A stretch of DNA of 64,000 nt from the NCBI RefSeq assembly GCF_020882245.1, contig NC_083597.1, positions 29,614,652 through 29,678,651 of the forward strand, written 5' to 3'. The notes beneath the pieces were generated by a model. That model had not been told where the DNA came from. It ran no database searches and saw only the letters and a list, made by a program, of their open reading frames with translations. Numbering within the stretch: the first letter of the stretch is position 1; every line of letters begins with the position of its first letter. A program made the position numbers and the translations under genes. Below, piece by piece: positions 1 to 14,507 of this stretch. The DNA is from Rhopalosiphum padi (taxonomy: Eukaryota; Arthropoda; Insecta; Hemiptera; Aphididae).

Positions 1-520
1 TCGAGTAAAGCGAAAAAAAATCTACAAAAACACCAAACAGAACGGTTCGAAAGTAATGACAAGACTAACAAACCGGCCGCGGTCTGGCGACTGCAGCAGA
101 GTGGAATTTACAGTGCAACAGACGGGCAATAAAAGTGATAGCAATATAAAATTCCCTTGTGGGCCAAAGATGAAAGACCACTGAAACACAGTGTGACCAG
201 GCTGTACGATAAACGAAAAAACCGATAGACACTATGCCGGGCAGCAGCTGCCTGCTTACTCGCTACTGTTACCCCTCCGGTGACGGTGAGTGGTGACCGT
301 TGGCGATGGCGTTGTCGATGGCGGTAGCTGCAGTGCAACACCGCCGCACCGACGTCGGCGTGTAGACGTAGATATGCGCGTGTTCTCGATCACGGCCGTT
401 GCGAACTCTGGCTCGTCGTAACCCATGGGCGGGGAAAACGAAACTTCGTATTGTCATGGCGAATGTACGGCGGCTGCTTGTAGACACCTGTGTATAATAA
501 TATTGCAATCCACTCTATCA
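1..520. promoter_or_regulatory. GC/CpG-rich island, possible promoter or first exon
   Basis: Composition is far richer in G+C and CpG than the following 10 kb, the usual look of an aphid promoter or 5' exon. On + there is a strong splice-donor match (gacg followed by gtgagt at about 285). On - a short open frame starts at an ATG in good context near 425 and reaches a possible donor gtaagc near 257. Either a + strand noncoding first exon or the first exon of a - strand gene leaving the window at the left would fit. I cannot choose a frame, so no CDS is called. Confidence 0.3.
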
Positions 521-3500
521 CTATAATGTGTACCTACTCTCTGTAAAATCCTGCGATCCTATAGTTGTTTTACAATAATATATCATTATTATATAAATAT
601 ACATAGGTACCTGGGTACCTCCTACCTTTATACGAGTACCTATACACGACGTGGGTAATTGTCGAGGAAGAAGAATGTAAGAATGAGTGTAATTATAAAG
701 AAACTCGAATTAATAATGGTTCTCATATAACGTATATGTACGATTAGTATACATATACACCAAGTGCCTGCAGACTACAAGCTATACCTACCTAATGTGT
801 GAATATTTCTACTTCGACTGTGATCATAATAAATTGCAATTTTAGCACAGTTACCGAACTATTTTACTACTCCGACATTAATAAATTCATTCAATGTTTA
901 TATTATTTCCAATATTAAACCCTATTCTACAGACTACAATATAAAATTAATAATTATGATAAAAAATAAATAAAACAAAATACATCAAAATTTAGTAAAC
1001 ATCAACGTACCTATATTGTATAAATTGTATTTTTAACTAAAACTATATTGAAAGTACACTGAACTGTTGCAACTATAATTGTCCAACAATATTTAAATAA
1101 AAATTCATCAAACATGTATTTTAAACAATTCCAATCCATAACTCTTCAGAATTATAACGGGAGCTCCACCTTACGTTTTAAATGTTATACTTCTTGATTT
1201 CTTATATTACAGAAATTTCTATAACCTCATCAGTTCCCAACAAAATTCACTTACTAAAAATGTTGACATGATTATTTCTAGAAATCCTTTAGTCCTATTT
1301 ACATATTATATAAATTAAACTAAACTCAAATAATTACCCTGCTCAAAAAGTGTCTCTACTAATAAGTGACTTCTTTCATTTGCCTTCCATAACTTGTTTT
1401 ATCTATTCGAATAATATGCTTATTGTTTATTCAGTTTATTGTACATTTTTCCTTTTTTACAGGTTATTTGTATTCTTAAACATTTAAAAAAAAGAAGTTA
1501 TTTTATATATAGGATATATAGGCATGTATCTAAATTATATCCTCTAATTATGTGTATTATACCTACATATAGTCTAAAGTTCTAAGTGTATTATTAATTA
1601 ACATAACCTAACCTATAGCATTGATTAATTACTGTTGTAATTAATCAACGTATACTTGTAGTGTAAGGTAGGTAGTACAGATAAATACTTACTACATACT
1701 GTTATCAATTATAATTTTTAACCATTCTAAGTAGTAATTTTTTGCGGTATTATTTTAATATATTATAAATAATATTTTATTGAATGTAGTATGTACCTAT
1801 AGACAATTTTATACATTATATTGAGCATGAAAATTATGTATAAGCTAAATGAACTGAAACGTCTTTAAAAATTAAAATAAATCAATACTAAATAACTGTC
1901 TAAACTACCACTTTAATTTTTGCTTCTCAAACATTATTAAACCATATATTATGCAAACAATTTTTTCAAAAGACTAAATATTATAAGAAACGTAATATAT
2001 TTTTATATATTATTATAGATCTTTATTATACGAACTTCACGCGTGGTTTAGCCTACCAACAAAAAATTGACTAACATGCTGTAGTTGCTCTGTTTATCGA
2101 CTAACAGTGTTTAATATTTCACGATAACGGTATTATAGGTACCTTATATTTTGAACATAATACTAAATTTATTTATATGGCTAAGTATACACTCTCTGAA
2201 AACACATTTATGAAAAAATGTGTTTTTGGACCTTGACATTTTATATGAAATATTGAGATTATGATTATGATGGCAGATAGGAATAACAGTTATACACTGA
2301 TCGATAATTATCAATAGACGCTCTTGAAATATACCTACTGACTATACTGTACATGCTATTTGCGGCTTGCCTTCTATTATACAAATAGATTTACACTACA
2401 GTCTACAGTCTCATTTAGTCACCCTGAGGCAATATCGATATGGCCATTCCAGCTTCACAGACATCACAGGAGGCCCATAGATAAATGGGAAAATGTATAT
2501 TTAAATCACTTTTAAGTTATAAGTCGTGACTTGTGTTCCAGTGTAATCAATTTGTAAATATTGAAAATTTTAAAACCTAATTTAAGTCTGATTTATTGAA
2601 CATAACATTTAAATAAGTATGTTATTATACAGGTATACTTCATGCACACAATTTAAGTGTAAACGATGAGTGTTTTAAAAACCATTTATCGTTATAAATG
2701 TGTGCAATTGTAAAAAAAAATATGTAAAACATTGTTGATTATGATTTTATACTTATTACTAATAAAGTAATAGGTTAATTACTTTTTACTTAAAAATAAA
2801 ATTATTTTACTTACTGCATTGTATTTAAGTTTGTCTAGGGCGTTGTGTTTTGTTGAAATTTACAGATCAGGGGCCCAATTATAAGCCAGACTGAAATACC
2901 TAAGGACCTATTCTCCACATTTAGCCCATTCTTGAGTTAGGATCAGGAATTCATAAAGGAGACTGCGTGTTATTGGCTGACGCACCGCCTGTGCCCCATC
3001 AGTTCAGTCGGCGAATCAAATGAAAATTGCTATCTTATTTCAGTAGCAAATATTATATGTTAATATATCCTCCAAAAACTAAGAACTATAAAAAGACGAT
3101 GTAATGCATTGCTACTTATTATGTAAATATTAATTGGACTGTTTTTTAATTTTTTTTATAGTAAGTTATATACTAAAGAAAGTTAAACACAATAGGTATA
3201 TAGTCAAAAGTATGAATTGGATTAAACTAGGGATAGAAAACGTTTTTAGAAAATGTTTTTTTAACGAAAAAAAAATAAAAAATAAAAACAATTGATAAAA
3301 CGAAAAAAAACAACTGTAAACGGTAACAAAAAATCCCCAAAAAACGAAAATGATGGTGTAACAATATCAAAAACGAAAACAAAAATAAATTATATCATGA
3401 AAAAAAAATATAAGAATTATATTTCTGTTATAATTAAAAAAAAAATCGTTATGTTTTAATATTTAAAAATTTATAATGAACATTAAGTTATAATTTATAA

Positions 3501-6500
3501 AAAAATGTTATTTTTGGTTATAAATTAATATTATTAAATATTTATTAATATTAGTTTATTATTGTTTATTAAATAAAAAACAGCTTGTTTTATTTTATTT
3601 TTTATCAGTGTTTATCTTTATCTTTATTTTTTATAATTATTATTATTAAAAGTAAGGCTTCAACATCACAGGTCATTAGCTTAGTATAAAATACAAGTAG
3701 ATTACAAGTAGATATTTTGTACTAACTATTTACTATTTAGTATTTTTGTTTCAATGCGGAAGAGCAAATTTTTAATTTTGATGTTTAGATATATTTTATA
3801 GGTACCTACAACTGTATGTTAAACTTAAGGATTATTTTTATTATTTACTCTAGAAATAGTGTTTCACTTTACCCATGCACCTTTAAAATGTATAGGCATT
3901 TCAATTTGAAATTTTATATAAATTATAATTAAAATAAAAATACCTATTTTTTGTATCTAACTATATTTTTCGGTACTATAATAACTTATAAAAATACAAA
4001 AAAAAATAAAATTAGATTATGACATAGTTATACTAAAAAATGTTCTATATAATTATGAAAAAGTAAGAGAGAGAGAAAACAAATTGTGCGCTGAAATCGG
4101 CTTAAATGAAGACAACCCCCGCCCGTAGAGATAAGTGGTAATATACTATAAATATACAATATATACGTCAATCGATCATAAATAATATACCATACTACAG
4201 TCGACCGTAATCAATCAACGACAGTTAAGATCAATATGTATTTATCGTAAAATATATTTTTTTTTTTTTACCCAATTGTATAGTACAGACAATTTTTAAA
4301 AGTAAGCAAATCATTATTTTCATGTGGTAAATTAAACTGAATTTATGTGTATCTACCTTTTTAAAATAATATTATTAATCAAAATATTTTTTAGTTGTGT
4401 TTGATTTCTTAAAAACATTAGTTAAATTATACCAATAGGATTTTTTTTTATTTTATAAATATAATTTTATTAAATATATCAGTACAAAATCTTTTAAAAA
4501 GAACATATGATATTAAAATATTTAAAAACATTTTAAACATATATAAAATATACAATATTCTTGTATACTGTAATAATCACAAATAACAATAATATAGGTT
4601 TTTATTAAAAAATTTTTTTTTTTTTAATATTTTAACTGCGTATTTGTTTTATAATTATTTATTTAAATAACAGTTTTCAAATTTTCAAAACTCGCTACTA
4701 TTTGGAAGAAAAATTATAAATTTATATCGGTATAACAAATATGTGTGTATGTGCTGTAAACAGTAAATAGTATAATATAATTTTATTGTATGTACTGTAT
4801 ATCAAAAATTATATTAATGAATAAAAAATAAAGTAGCTATTCATTTGTTTGAGCCTGCTATTGTTAAATACATACTGAAAGTCTACACAATAGTAATTTA
4901 ATTTGCCGGTCTAACAGGCGTTATACTTTCATTATTTTACAGCTATTTTAGGAAAATTACCATGTCAATATGAAATATAACAATAATTTAAAAAAATCGA
5001 ATTTGTTTATTTATTTATATTAACATATTTTATAGACTCATTAAGGCTATCACCATATTGAGAAAGTACTACAATATTATCTATGGTCCCATGGACCTGT
5101 TACAACTGAGGTAATTTGTGGACTGAGACTTGAGAGACGGCTATAGTTATTTGTATTAGATTATTATAAATTACAATATTATAACCTCCACTATTATTTA
5201 GAAAAATTGAGCAACGTTTCAAACATTTATTACGTTTACCTAATTACCAATTTCTTACTTATTATCAGTAAAAAATAATAATAATTTAAAGTTCATGAAT
5301 ACAAAACAAATGAAAAATTAAATAAACAACATAATATGTATAAATAAATAATAACTATTTCTTGAGATAAATATTATATCAGTATAATTCTGAACTTTAA
5401 ATAACGTAAGTCCAAGCCGTTAATCATTTTTCCAAGTTTAACTTATAGGTCTTGCTTAAGTTGATTTAATTACTTTCAAGCGTGAGCATTTTTCATTAGA
5501 ATTCTCCATTAGCATTTGGATTATTAATATTTGTTATTGTTATACCTTATATATTATCAGAATTCACAGAAGATCAAAAATTAGAAACTAGAAAGTTAAA
5601 ACGAGATTATAACGCATCATACAATGAAATCAGATTATATTCTAGCTTTTTGAAATAATGTTGATGATGAATAATCGCAGTAAATCCAATGAGTTTTTCT
5701 GCTCTAACGGGTAACTAATAAGTATACGTGGATACACCTGACATGTTTAATTGCTATACAACGTATACATTTTATTTCGTGAATGAATGATGTCTCAAAA
5801 ACCTACAAAAGAAACGTAAGTATAAAGATAAAAAAAAGAGAATTCAAATTTTACTTGAATAAAAAGTTATTTTTCATAGGACGAAACATATACAACCTTT
5901 TTATTTCATATATTTACGCGTGTACAATTAAAAACTACGTAGGTATTATACGTAGTGTAGAATATGTAGAATATACACTGTAAATAATAAACAGTAATAG
6001 TGTGATAAAGTGTAGTAGGACTAGTAGGTACATTAAAACTTGACAACGTATAGGTAAAGTACTAAAGTGATTATAAGCTATCGAAAAGGTTGTAACTAAT
6101 TGCAAAACGACATTAAACCAGGATTATTAGAACAATGGTATATTTTATACATAATTAAATGTACAACGATAACTGATAGTGATACCTGATGAATAGGTAA
6201 TAACGAATATTATAGTATACATCCTTGATAGGTCTTTAAAAATGTCTGTTTTTAAGAACAAGGTTAAGGCTTATTTGGTTATGACCGAACGTTTAGATGC
6301 AAACAAAATAAGTAAGAATTACAATTTCGCTATTATATAGAATTTTTTTTCTGGTGAATTATCCCGATAATATCATAGCTAGTTATTAAACACAGTAATT
6401 GCACTACGCAAATGATATTTTTATTTATGTTATATAATCTTACCGTCATAACATAACAGGTAATATGAACAACAAATTTGAACATAAAGAACGTTTCCAA

Positions 6501-9500
6501 ACATGCCAGAAGCATTATTAAGACCTACCATATAGAGTGTCTAAATTTAGTATATTTTACATTTTTTCACATTCATCATGCCTAAAAATAATAATCATTT
6601 GTCAAGTGGAATATTTTTACTGTATTGGATGTGTATACGTAATGATTAAATAGTCATTAAAATGGTAACAAAAGACTTCATGGAAACCGCACAGTGTTAT
6701 GCAATCATAGTTTATTTTCAAAAACAATATTATACACAGATCGACTGTATGGTTGGCCTACCATCTATAAAACATTTAACGCCGATTGCTTCATTTCACC
6801 AAACGATTATTGAATCATTGAACCATAAATTGAAATTACACTGTGTTAAATAGTAAATACTACAATATCAAGTTAAATTATGCATGTATTATGTATATCG
6901 TAATTATAGTCTTTTAATCTTTCGAAGAAAACTTTTTAGAATTCTATAGGGCTTACATTATGTATAAAATACAGTTTTGATTATTTTACACGTAGATTAA
7001 GCTATATTATATATAAAAAAAAAACAATAGTATATAATGTACTATTTATGAAGGTATACATGTGTAACGTGTATATCTTGTCTATGGCATCCTCACTAGT
7101 ACACAGTACAAAGTTTCTAATTGTTTGTCGAGGCCTAAGATCGGCCTCAACACGGTACAGTAGCTCTGCCACTAGTTATGTACCATATACATTATAATAT
7201 AACAATTCAACTAGATACCTAATAATAATATTAGTAAATAACAATAATACAACTTAACACCTATTAAGAATATTTTATAATTTATTTATATAGCAATACT
7301 TGGTTTAAAAATTATCCTAATATCTAATTACATTACTCTTTATTGAAATGGCTCTCTCTTCTAGTCTCTGCGTCTGCTTCCATCAACTCTCAACCAACAA
7401 TCACTGATTCAAATTTGGTTGTCTTTTATATTGCTACTTCTATACTTAACTGTCCGATTCTCCTGTGACTTATTATTTAACTGAATTTCCTAGGGTTATT
7501 AAAATACAGTAAAAAGTAAACAGAAATATACATAAAAATACATTTTTTAACATTACTTGAATAGTTATAATAAAAACCATACAAAAAGAAATACAATAAA
7601 GAAATTAACAAATAATAAAATATAAATTAAAAAATAGATCAGTATTTTCTCCTTCATTTATTAATTCAAAATAAATGTTTTACACCCCAGTCAAAGGCTC
7701 TTATGTCTGCAGGAAATTAAAATTTAAATTCAAAATTCAGATTTTTTAATTTATTAAATTTATCAAATACTTAATCGATCTAATATTATTTACTATACTT
7801 ATAATATATTTTAATGATTTTATTTGTAAAACTGACAATTAATTCGTAGGTTTCTATACTTGGAATTTATTTTCGTGGATAAATATTATTATTATTAATA
7901 ATGTTTTCTAATTAATTATGATTTTTTATTTTGTAATTTAAAATCCTTTAATTATCTTACCTTGTATGTAATATTTAGTTTCCAGGGTAATTCTACTAGT
8001 TTTTTATTTTTAATTCACTTATAATGACCTTAAACAATTGATGCGTAAACTTACTATTGAATATAATATTTAGTATAATTATAAATTTGAAACAGCTTCT
8101 AAATAATTATACACAAATATTTGTTTCTCTATAAAAAATATTAAAATACGTTTCTGTTATATTGATTCATTTGTTTATTGTTAAAATTTGAAACTAAATA
8201 ATGTACTAAGATTTCAAACTTCAAAGTGAAAATTAAAATTAAAATTATCTGACCAAAATACATATGTAGGGAATTCTGAACTATTAATACACAACAATTG
8301 TGCGATATTATAAATTAAATCAAAAATAAAAATAAATAGAAAGTAGGTATACTATAATGACTTATAAGATAAACATTTATAATAATTATATTTTAAAATA
8401 ACATTGATTTTTATTAATTCAAATGAATATTAGATGAGTTTAGTTTTAATGTTAATTAAAAAAGAGTTTTATACCTAATAGAACGAAATTTATTTAAATA
8501 TTGGGATATTGTAAAAATATGTAAACCTATAGTCAATGTTTCTAAATTATTATAGATACTATAAATTATAAATGTTTCCAATACGCTAATATGAGTAAGT
8601 TAAGAGTAATGATTATTATATTTATCAGTTTAACACTATAACATAATCTATCACAGTAATATATAATAATAAATAAATTACTATAAAAATGAGAAAATTT
8701 CAAAGTGATATATTAATTATTATTATTATTTCATTTAAATATAACACTAGTAATAATAAAAAATAATACAATATTTCAATAACCATATTATTATAAATAT
8801 TAACTTTACTGTTATAAATCAAATTTATAATGAATAGAATTAATACTATAAATCAATCAAATAATTTATCACTAATTAACTATAATGAAATACGTATTAT
8901 ATATTACTACTTATTATACAAATTAAATTCAATAAATAAATGTTAAAGATTTAACCATAATACTTAGAATATAGGTACTCTAAATTAAATATATTATATA
9001 CAATTTGGTACAGGAAACAAGACTGTAAATGCAATCAAAATTGATATATAATTCAAATACAATGAGGGAGACTAGATACCATATACAAATTTTAAACTAT
9101 AATAATAATTAAATTAATAAAAAACTGAATCATTTGTATTTGATCTACAAACAATTTTAATATTTAATCAATTACCTACCTCGTATGGCTATGTATAATA
9201 ATAATAATAATAATAATAATAAGATGGATAGGTTTTAAGACACTAATATTGTATTAGGTACATAATAGCATTGATTATAGAATAAAGTATAATCTGTTGT
9301 ATAACCAATGTGAAAGTATCGTATATAAGTAATATTAATACAATATTGAATCATACAAACTCAAAGTTATAAAATTATATATTTTATGAGTTTATTTTAT
9401 TATTAATCAATTATAAAAATAATATTAATATTTTATTATTTAACTCCGAAAATAGTATGTAGGTATTTTAATTTATGCTTAAGCTTATATATTTTGCAAT

Positions 9501-10800
9501 CAATACTTGAATGATAAATGATAATGTTATAACTTATAACCAACTACCTAATAAATAATTATTCCAACATAATGTATAATGTATATAATAAAAGTTAATA
9601 TGAAAACAATTATTTCAACTTGGTAGGTTTTTAAATATAAACATAAATTGCAGTATACAATCTTACAATCTGTAAGGTAAAACGGTTAACAAAATAACAT
9701 TATATTTAATAAACAATTTTTTTATTAATTGGTATATTACTATATTAATGTAAAAATAGATTATTATTATTAAAATAAAAACAATAAACAGTTATCCTAA
9801 CATAGATGTTATAGGTACAATGGAATATGGATTGTGCGTTAAAATTATCTATGCTCATAAAAATACGTTACTATAGTAATTGGCGTGTCAATATAAATTG
9901 ATTATTGGAAAATGGAAAAAAAAAACATAAAATATTTAAACTTTAAAAAGTTTTTCTCCTTTTAGACTTCAATAATTTGCAAACATTTAGATCTATAGTC
10001 TATACTTAATTGTAAATTAATAATTTACTGTTATATCAAGATATAGTAGTTAGGTAGGTACTTACCTTATATTTTCAAAGTTATGTTGAGTTTAATAACT
10101 AGGGCACTATAATATATCTATATATATACTATACATTAAGAAAAGATAAATCTAGATATTTGTATAACTGCAGGGGTATTCGTATTACGTACTAAAAAAA
10201 AAATTAAAATATTAGGATAAGTTAATAGTTTTTAGATCGTTTAAATACTTTTCAACTACAAATATAATATCTACCTATTATATATAAAATAATATAATAT
10301 GCAATTAAATACTTTGTTAAAATCTTATTTAGGTACAAAAAGTTATAACTTTATAAGTATAAAAACACTTGTCTACTTATTAATATAAACTTTAAAAATA
10401 GGTACACCACCTGGCACCTACTAATTATCAGTATTGTCAATAAATAAGTACTAAAATTATTAAATTTAATCAATTACAGATATAGTGTTAAATCTCATTC
10501 CACTTAAAATCTTATTAAACTGTATAAATAATAATTATACACGAAAAAGATTTAAAAAATATCGCGATTTGAATAAATTTACAAAAAATAGACAGTATCG
10601 ATAAAATGACCAATTTATTAAGTACACCTTTACTATACAGTGTATACCTACAACTTTAATAACAATATACTTTGTACCTTTTTTCAATCTTTCATCAAAA
10701 GTTAAAACTAAAATACTTTTTTATTTTACCAAGCTATATTATTATTAATTTTTAAGTGCTCAACGCCCATAAAACAATTTATCTCTATTATTTTGCTTTA
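521..10800. other. AT-rich DNA with no supportable gene
   Basis: About 10 kb of very AT-rich sequence. Open frames are short and have no recognisable domain, good splice borders or codon bias. It holds a (TAA)n run at 9194-9222 and an A-rich, degenerate tract with repeated aacgaaaa words at about 3235-3450. Short GC bumps at about 2845-3010 and 7080-7180 could be old transposon pieces. It may be intergenic or a long intron of a gene whose first exon lies in the GC island at the left edge. Confidence 0.6.
9194..9222. repeat. (TAA)n microsatellite
   Basis: About nine uninterrupted copies of a TAA/ATA unit in AT-rich spacer DNA. Confidence 0.9.
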
Positions 10801-11560
10801 AAATCAATTTTATTCTGACCGTAATGAAAAACCGTCCGGCTGTAGTTACATACCCGCGATGACAATTTAATATATATTTGATACGACAATCCCGTACTCG
10901 AGGGTCATAGTGACTAACTAGTGCGGCTTATTATGCTAGTGTTTGATCTGAGGTGAGCACGTAGGGATGTAAGTAGTACCTTTATTTCCCTAGTATCATT
11001 TCAGCGTATTTCTCCTAATTATTATTCCAATAAATTATTATACATTTAAGACATCAAACATTCGGGTACGCAACGTTTCAATACACGTGTGTGCGTCCAT
11101 TTATAATGTCCGCAATTATACATATACCCACTGCAAGTTATACGACAATATTATTGTGACATGTATATATACGTATTATATATATAGGTAGTAGTATAGC
11201 GAGTCACGTGGGTATACCTATACATAATGCATTCGCGTAAATGCTATTTTAACGCGCGTTCGTGAAAGTGCACCCACCCGCCAACGGAAGCCGATGTAAA
11301 TGGCCTTTGAGTTCGCGCAAACCACCCCACCGCTACGCCATCGCGCAACCCTTAAATATATTTCGGAGGCACGGCGCATGGCAGTAAGTCGCGCCGGGTG
11401 CGCTGCCATCGATACGGTCCCAGGCGCGCGCGTACACCATCCGCGACGCGACAACCACTACCTATAATATACGCGCCACACGGTTACTATACAATAATAA
11501 CACGGTAGCCGTGTAAGTCTCGACTCTCCTCAGCACACACACGCACATAACAGTAGTTAT
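10801..11560. promoter_or_regulatory. GC/CpG-rich island, possible promoter
   Basis: Between about 10820 and 11560 the sequence has many CpG dinucleotides and several GC-rich stretches (most strongly 11250-11460). This is unlike the AT-rich flanks. No open frame here has a recognisable product. It resembles unmethylated promoter DNA; its direction and target gene are unknown. The four-span gene on the + strand is the nearest downstream candidate. Confidence 0.3.
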
Positions 11561-12590
11561 ATAATATAGATGTCACATTTCGTATGCGTTTAAATTTATC
11601 GTCGATTGATAAAAAAAAAAAAATAAAAAATTGCAGCATTGTAATGTTGTTGTATCATATTATATTAGTATAGTCAATGGCGCTAAAGTCAATATTCAGG
11701 TGTCGTTGACGACTTGAAGCAATAACTCCATAGGCGCGAATCATCTATAAAATATATTGAGGGTGCTTATAACTGCTTAAGCCCCGAGACAAATATTTTA
11801 AGTGCACTCCAAGTGTTCGTTTAAAGTTTAAAAGCTTGTCGAAAAAAAAACTGTTAGTACAATTAAAATATTACTGCTAAATTTGTATAATAACGACTTA
11901 TGAAAAAAATAATATACTAATAGCTAAAAGTTAAAAAGTCGAATTCATAAAATTAAAAATTAAAGTCACGATTATAAATTCAAGAGATTATAGATGGATT
12001 GGCCAAAAACAATATGGATAGAAAAATTGAGGCAATATTAAAAATTAGAACTCCATAATATGTTTGGTAACTTACTATTTTCGAAAAGACAATTTTACGT
12101 TCGTTTTACTATCAAAGTAATCACTACAGTAAAAATATTTGTTAATTGTGTTGTACATTAATATTTTATAAAAAAAATAACTTATATATAAACTAATGTA
12201 TAAACATGACTTTTTCAAATTTTGAACTTCAAAACAATAATTGTCATATATAACTACACAATATATTTTATAGGTTTCTATAGTCGAGGATGTTAGACAT
12301 CTTTTGCACTACGACGATTTGCACCCATATGGCAATAACAAAGAGCATTTTGAACGGATGATTAGATCACTAGTTATTAGCAAATTATTAAATATAGCCA
12401 TTTTAGTATAATGTACACATTTAATTTGGTCAAATTTTACCTATTTTGGTTTCTGTTCGTATATAATATATGGTGTGCAACCACCCCTTTCGACGGGGAA
12501 CTTTTTAGAGTGGGAGTGGTAAGAAAAACATTTATCCAGAACAGTCTCAATTCCCTTCTCGGCTAGGTCAGGTTGGCGGGTAGTATTATG
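11561..12590. other. AT-rich spacer between two GC islands
   Basis: Returns to AT-rich composition with no open frame of note. The last 120 bases (about 12470-12570) become GC-richer and lead into the next island. No repeat or gene was recognised. Confidence 0.6.
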
Positions 12591-13274
12591 ATTATTATAT
12601 TTTATTTCGTTGAATTATATAACAATAATAACAGCATAGGTATGACACGGCGGCCGCACGCACGCCGTATAGTTGACGTGTGTGCGCGGAGGTGCGCGCG
12701 CTACGACCGTGACCAATAACGCCTGAACACACGCGAGCGCGCGCGCATCGTACGGGTACACAACGCATTATACGTACGCGCGCGCTCGAGAGTACGTACA
12801 ACTCAGCTGCTCCTGCTGCCGCTTGTGCTCCTTCTGCTGCCGCTGCTGCTGCTGCTGCTGTACCGGCGTTAACTCGCCATATCGTAGCGCCGACTGTCGC
12901 GCGCGCACACACCGCCCGCAACGGTCGCTCGACTCACAACGCAACCGCCGCCGTCAGCTCGATACAGTGCTCAAGCAGTGCGCGCGCGTACTTACTTATA
13001 CTATACGCGTTCGTTGCACCACGGCGGTCGTGTTTCGCGCTGTCAGCGTCGCGGCGCAAACCGACGGCCACCGTCCCCGGGAAGCTCGACGACAGCCGAC
13101 GACGATCCCGCCGTCCGACCGGCGGGCACGCGGATCGACGCTATCGCGGATCTCGCAGTCGGTCGCCGATTGATACACTGTCGCGTTTATACGGCACCCC
13201 GTCCTCCGCTCTCACAGCATCCCCCCGACGGATCACGACGCGGTGTCGACCCGTACATGACCGATGAGATCGTG

Positions 13275-13308
<34 letters not shown>

Positions 13309-13390
13309 GACCGACTGGCCACTGCGCAACAGATCGAGAAAAGGTCAATACAGCACAACTTATAGTATATAATAATATGATATAATATAA
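12591..13390 (+). promoter_or_regulatory. Large CpG island, candidate promoter/5' exon of the four-span gene
   Basis: This is the strongest CpG island outside coding DNA: runs of alternating CG and GCGCGC over about 700 bases, a CTG/CTGCCG run near 12835-12860 and a (GAC)n run at 13277-13311. Overlapping open frames on both strands are low-complexity (poly-Cys, poly-Ala, poly-Asp depending on frame), which is what GC-rich DNA gives by chance. The next recognisable gene on + starts at 29755 and its first coding exon has an acceptor at 29692-29693, so it needs an upstream noncoding exon. This island is a plausible place for it. That link is inference; I found no convincing donor inside the island. 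Confidence 0.35.
13277..13311. repeat. (GAC)n trinucleotide repeat
   Basis: A run of GAC triplets inside the CpG island; read in one + frame it would give a poly-Asp stretch. Confidence 0.85.
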
Positions 13391-14075
13391 TTGTGAATAA
13401 AGTCGACCCGTTTAATTATGTTACCATAATGATTGCGCTATAGTAAATTAGTATCGCCGATTAAGTCTATTTTCGTTGCTCTATATACAGTATTACGCTA
13501 TGTTCGAAAATATGTTTTAGAATAAATCTGAGATCCTGCAAATCATCTCCACTAACTGAACAGTAGTTATTATCAGCACTTGAATTCAGAGAAGATAGAG
13601 TCTCTTCTTTCACATTATTAAACTTTTGTACACCCCCCCAATTCCAAAACGAATTGATTATAATAATATAATGTAATATTAATTAAATACGTGATAACTA
13701 TATTGTCACATGATTGTTATCCTATTCTTGCTACCCTAACACTGTTTTCGATAATCGATAAAAAATTTCAAACAAATTAAGATATTTCACTTTTCAGGTA
13801 AAATAGACGCCCCATAATATACTTTTCGTTAAATTAATTTTTAAGCTCCTTATTTTTTCCACTCAATAGTATTATTTTTTTTTGTTCCAATATTCGTCAC
13901 AAACTATTCTTTTAATCATTCACTTGCAAATGTGATGTGAATTTCCAACGTAAAAGTAGAGCTCCTTAACATTATGAACACATATTACATATACTAAAAT
14001 ATATCTTCAATTTTTCTATTATTGTTTTTATTAATATTTCTTACTTAAGTTTATATTCGTAATTGTAACTGGACT
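13391..14075. other. AT-rich spacer, nothing recognised
   Basis: Short stretch after the CpG island. It contains a possible donor (cag followed by gtaaaa at about 13798) but no open frame, repeat or RNA gene that I can support. Confidence 0.5.
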
Positions 14076-14083
14076 ATCACACG

Positions 14084-14507
14084 CATTGGCGTAACTGAGA
14101 GCCCGCAGACTGTAATTTAGGGCCTTTGGTTAAAGTAAATTTAATTCCTGTGAAAAAAAAAATTGAATAATAGCTTTTTTCAAATTAAATTATTGTTAAT
14201 CTATGCGCAGTTTAGATACAAACATGTTAGTTGACAAATTTGCCCCCCAAAAAATGCTAGAAAATCGCAGAAATTTAAATAAAATAAATCAGTAAAATTT
14301 AGTTTTTTTATACATTAAGCAATAATATTGTGTTATGATATGATAAATATAATAATATTTATCATATCATAACACAATTTTAATTCAAATAAGTAATTTA
14401 CCTATATCAGATAAATGTTTTTAAACTAATATACCTACCTAAACAATATTTTAGGGGCCCATTATTCATTTTTGCGGGGTGCCCAAATTTTTTTTGTTAC
14501 GCCACTG
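14084..14507. mobile_element. hAT-like MITE with perfect 8-bp target duplication
   Basis: The left end reads cattggcgtaac and the right end gttacgccactg, a 12-bp terminal inverted repeat with one mismatch. Both ends are flanked by the identical 8-mer atcacacg (14076-14083 and 14508-14515). An 8-bp duplication with CA..TG ends is characteristic of hAT transposons. At 424 bp with no open frame it is non-autonomous. Inside lies a 24-bp perfect inverted repeat with a 4-base loop at 14327-14378. Confidence 0.92.

Noticed and set aside
6662..6853. 63-codon open frame on +.
   Set aside because: Starts plausibly but shows no family features, flanking splice sites or composition change; treated as chance.
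12595..13385. Several overlapping open frames of 60-135 codons on both strands.
   Set aside because: All are low-complexity products of a CpG island (poly-Cys, poly-Asp, Arg-rich), with no recognisable domain or good splice borders.
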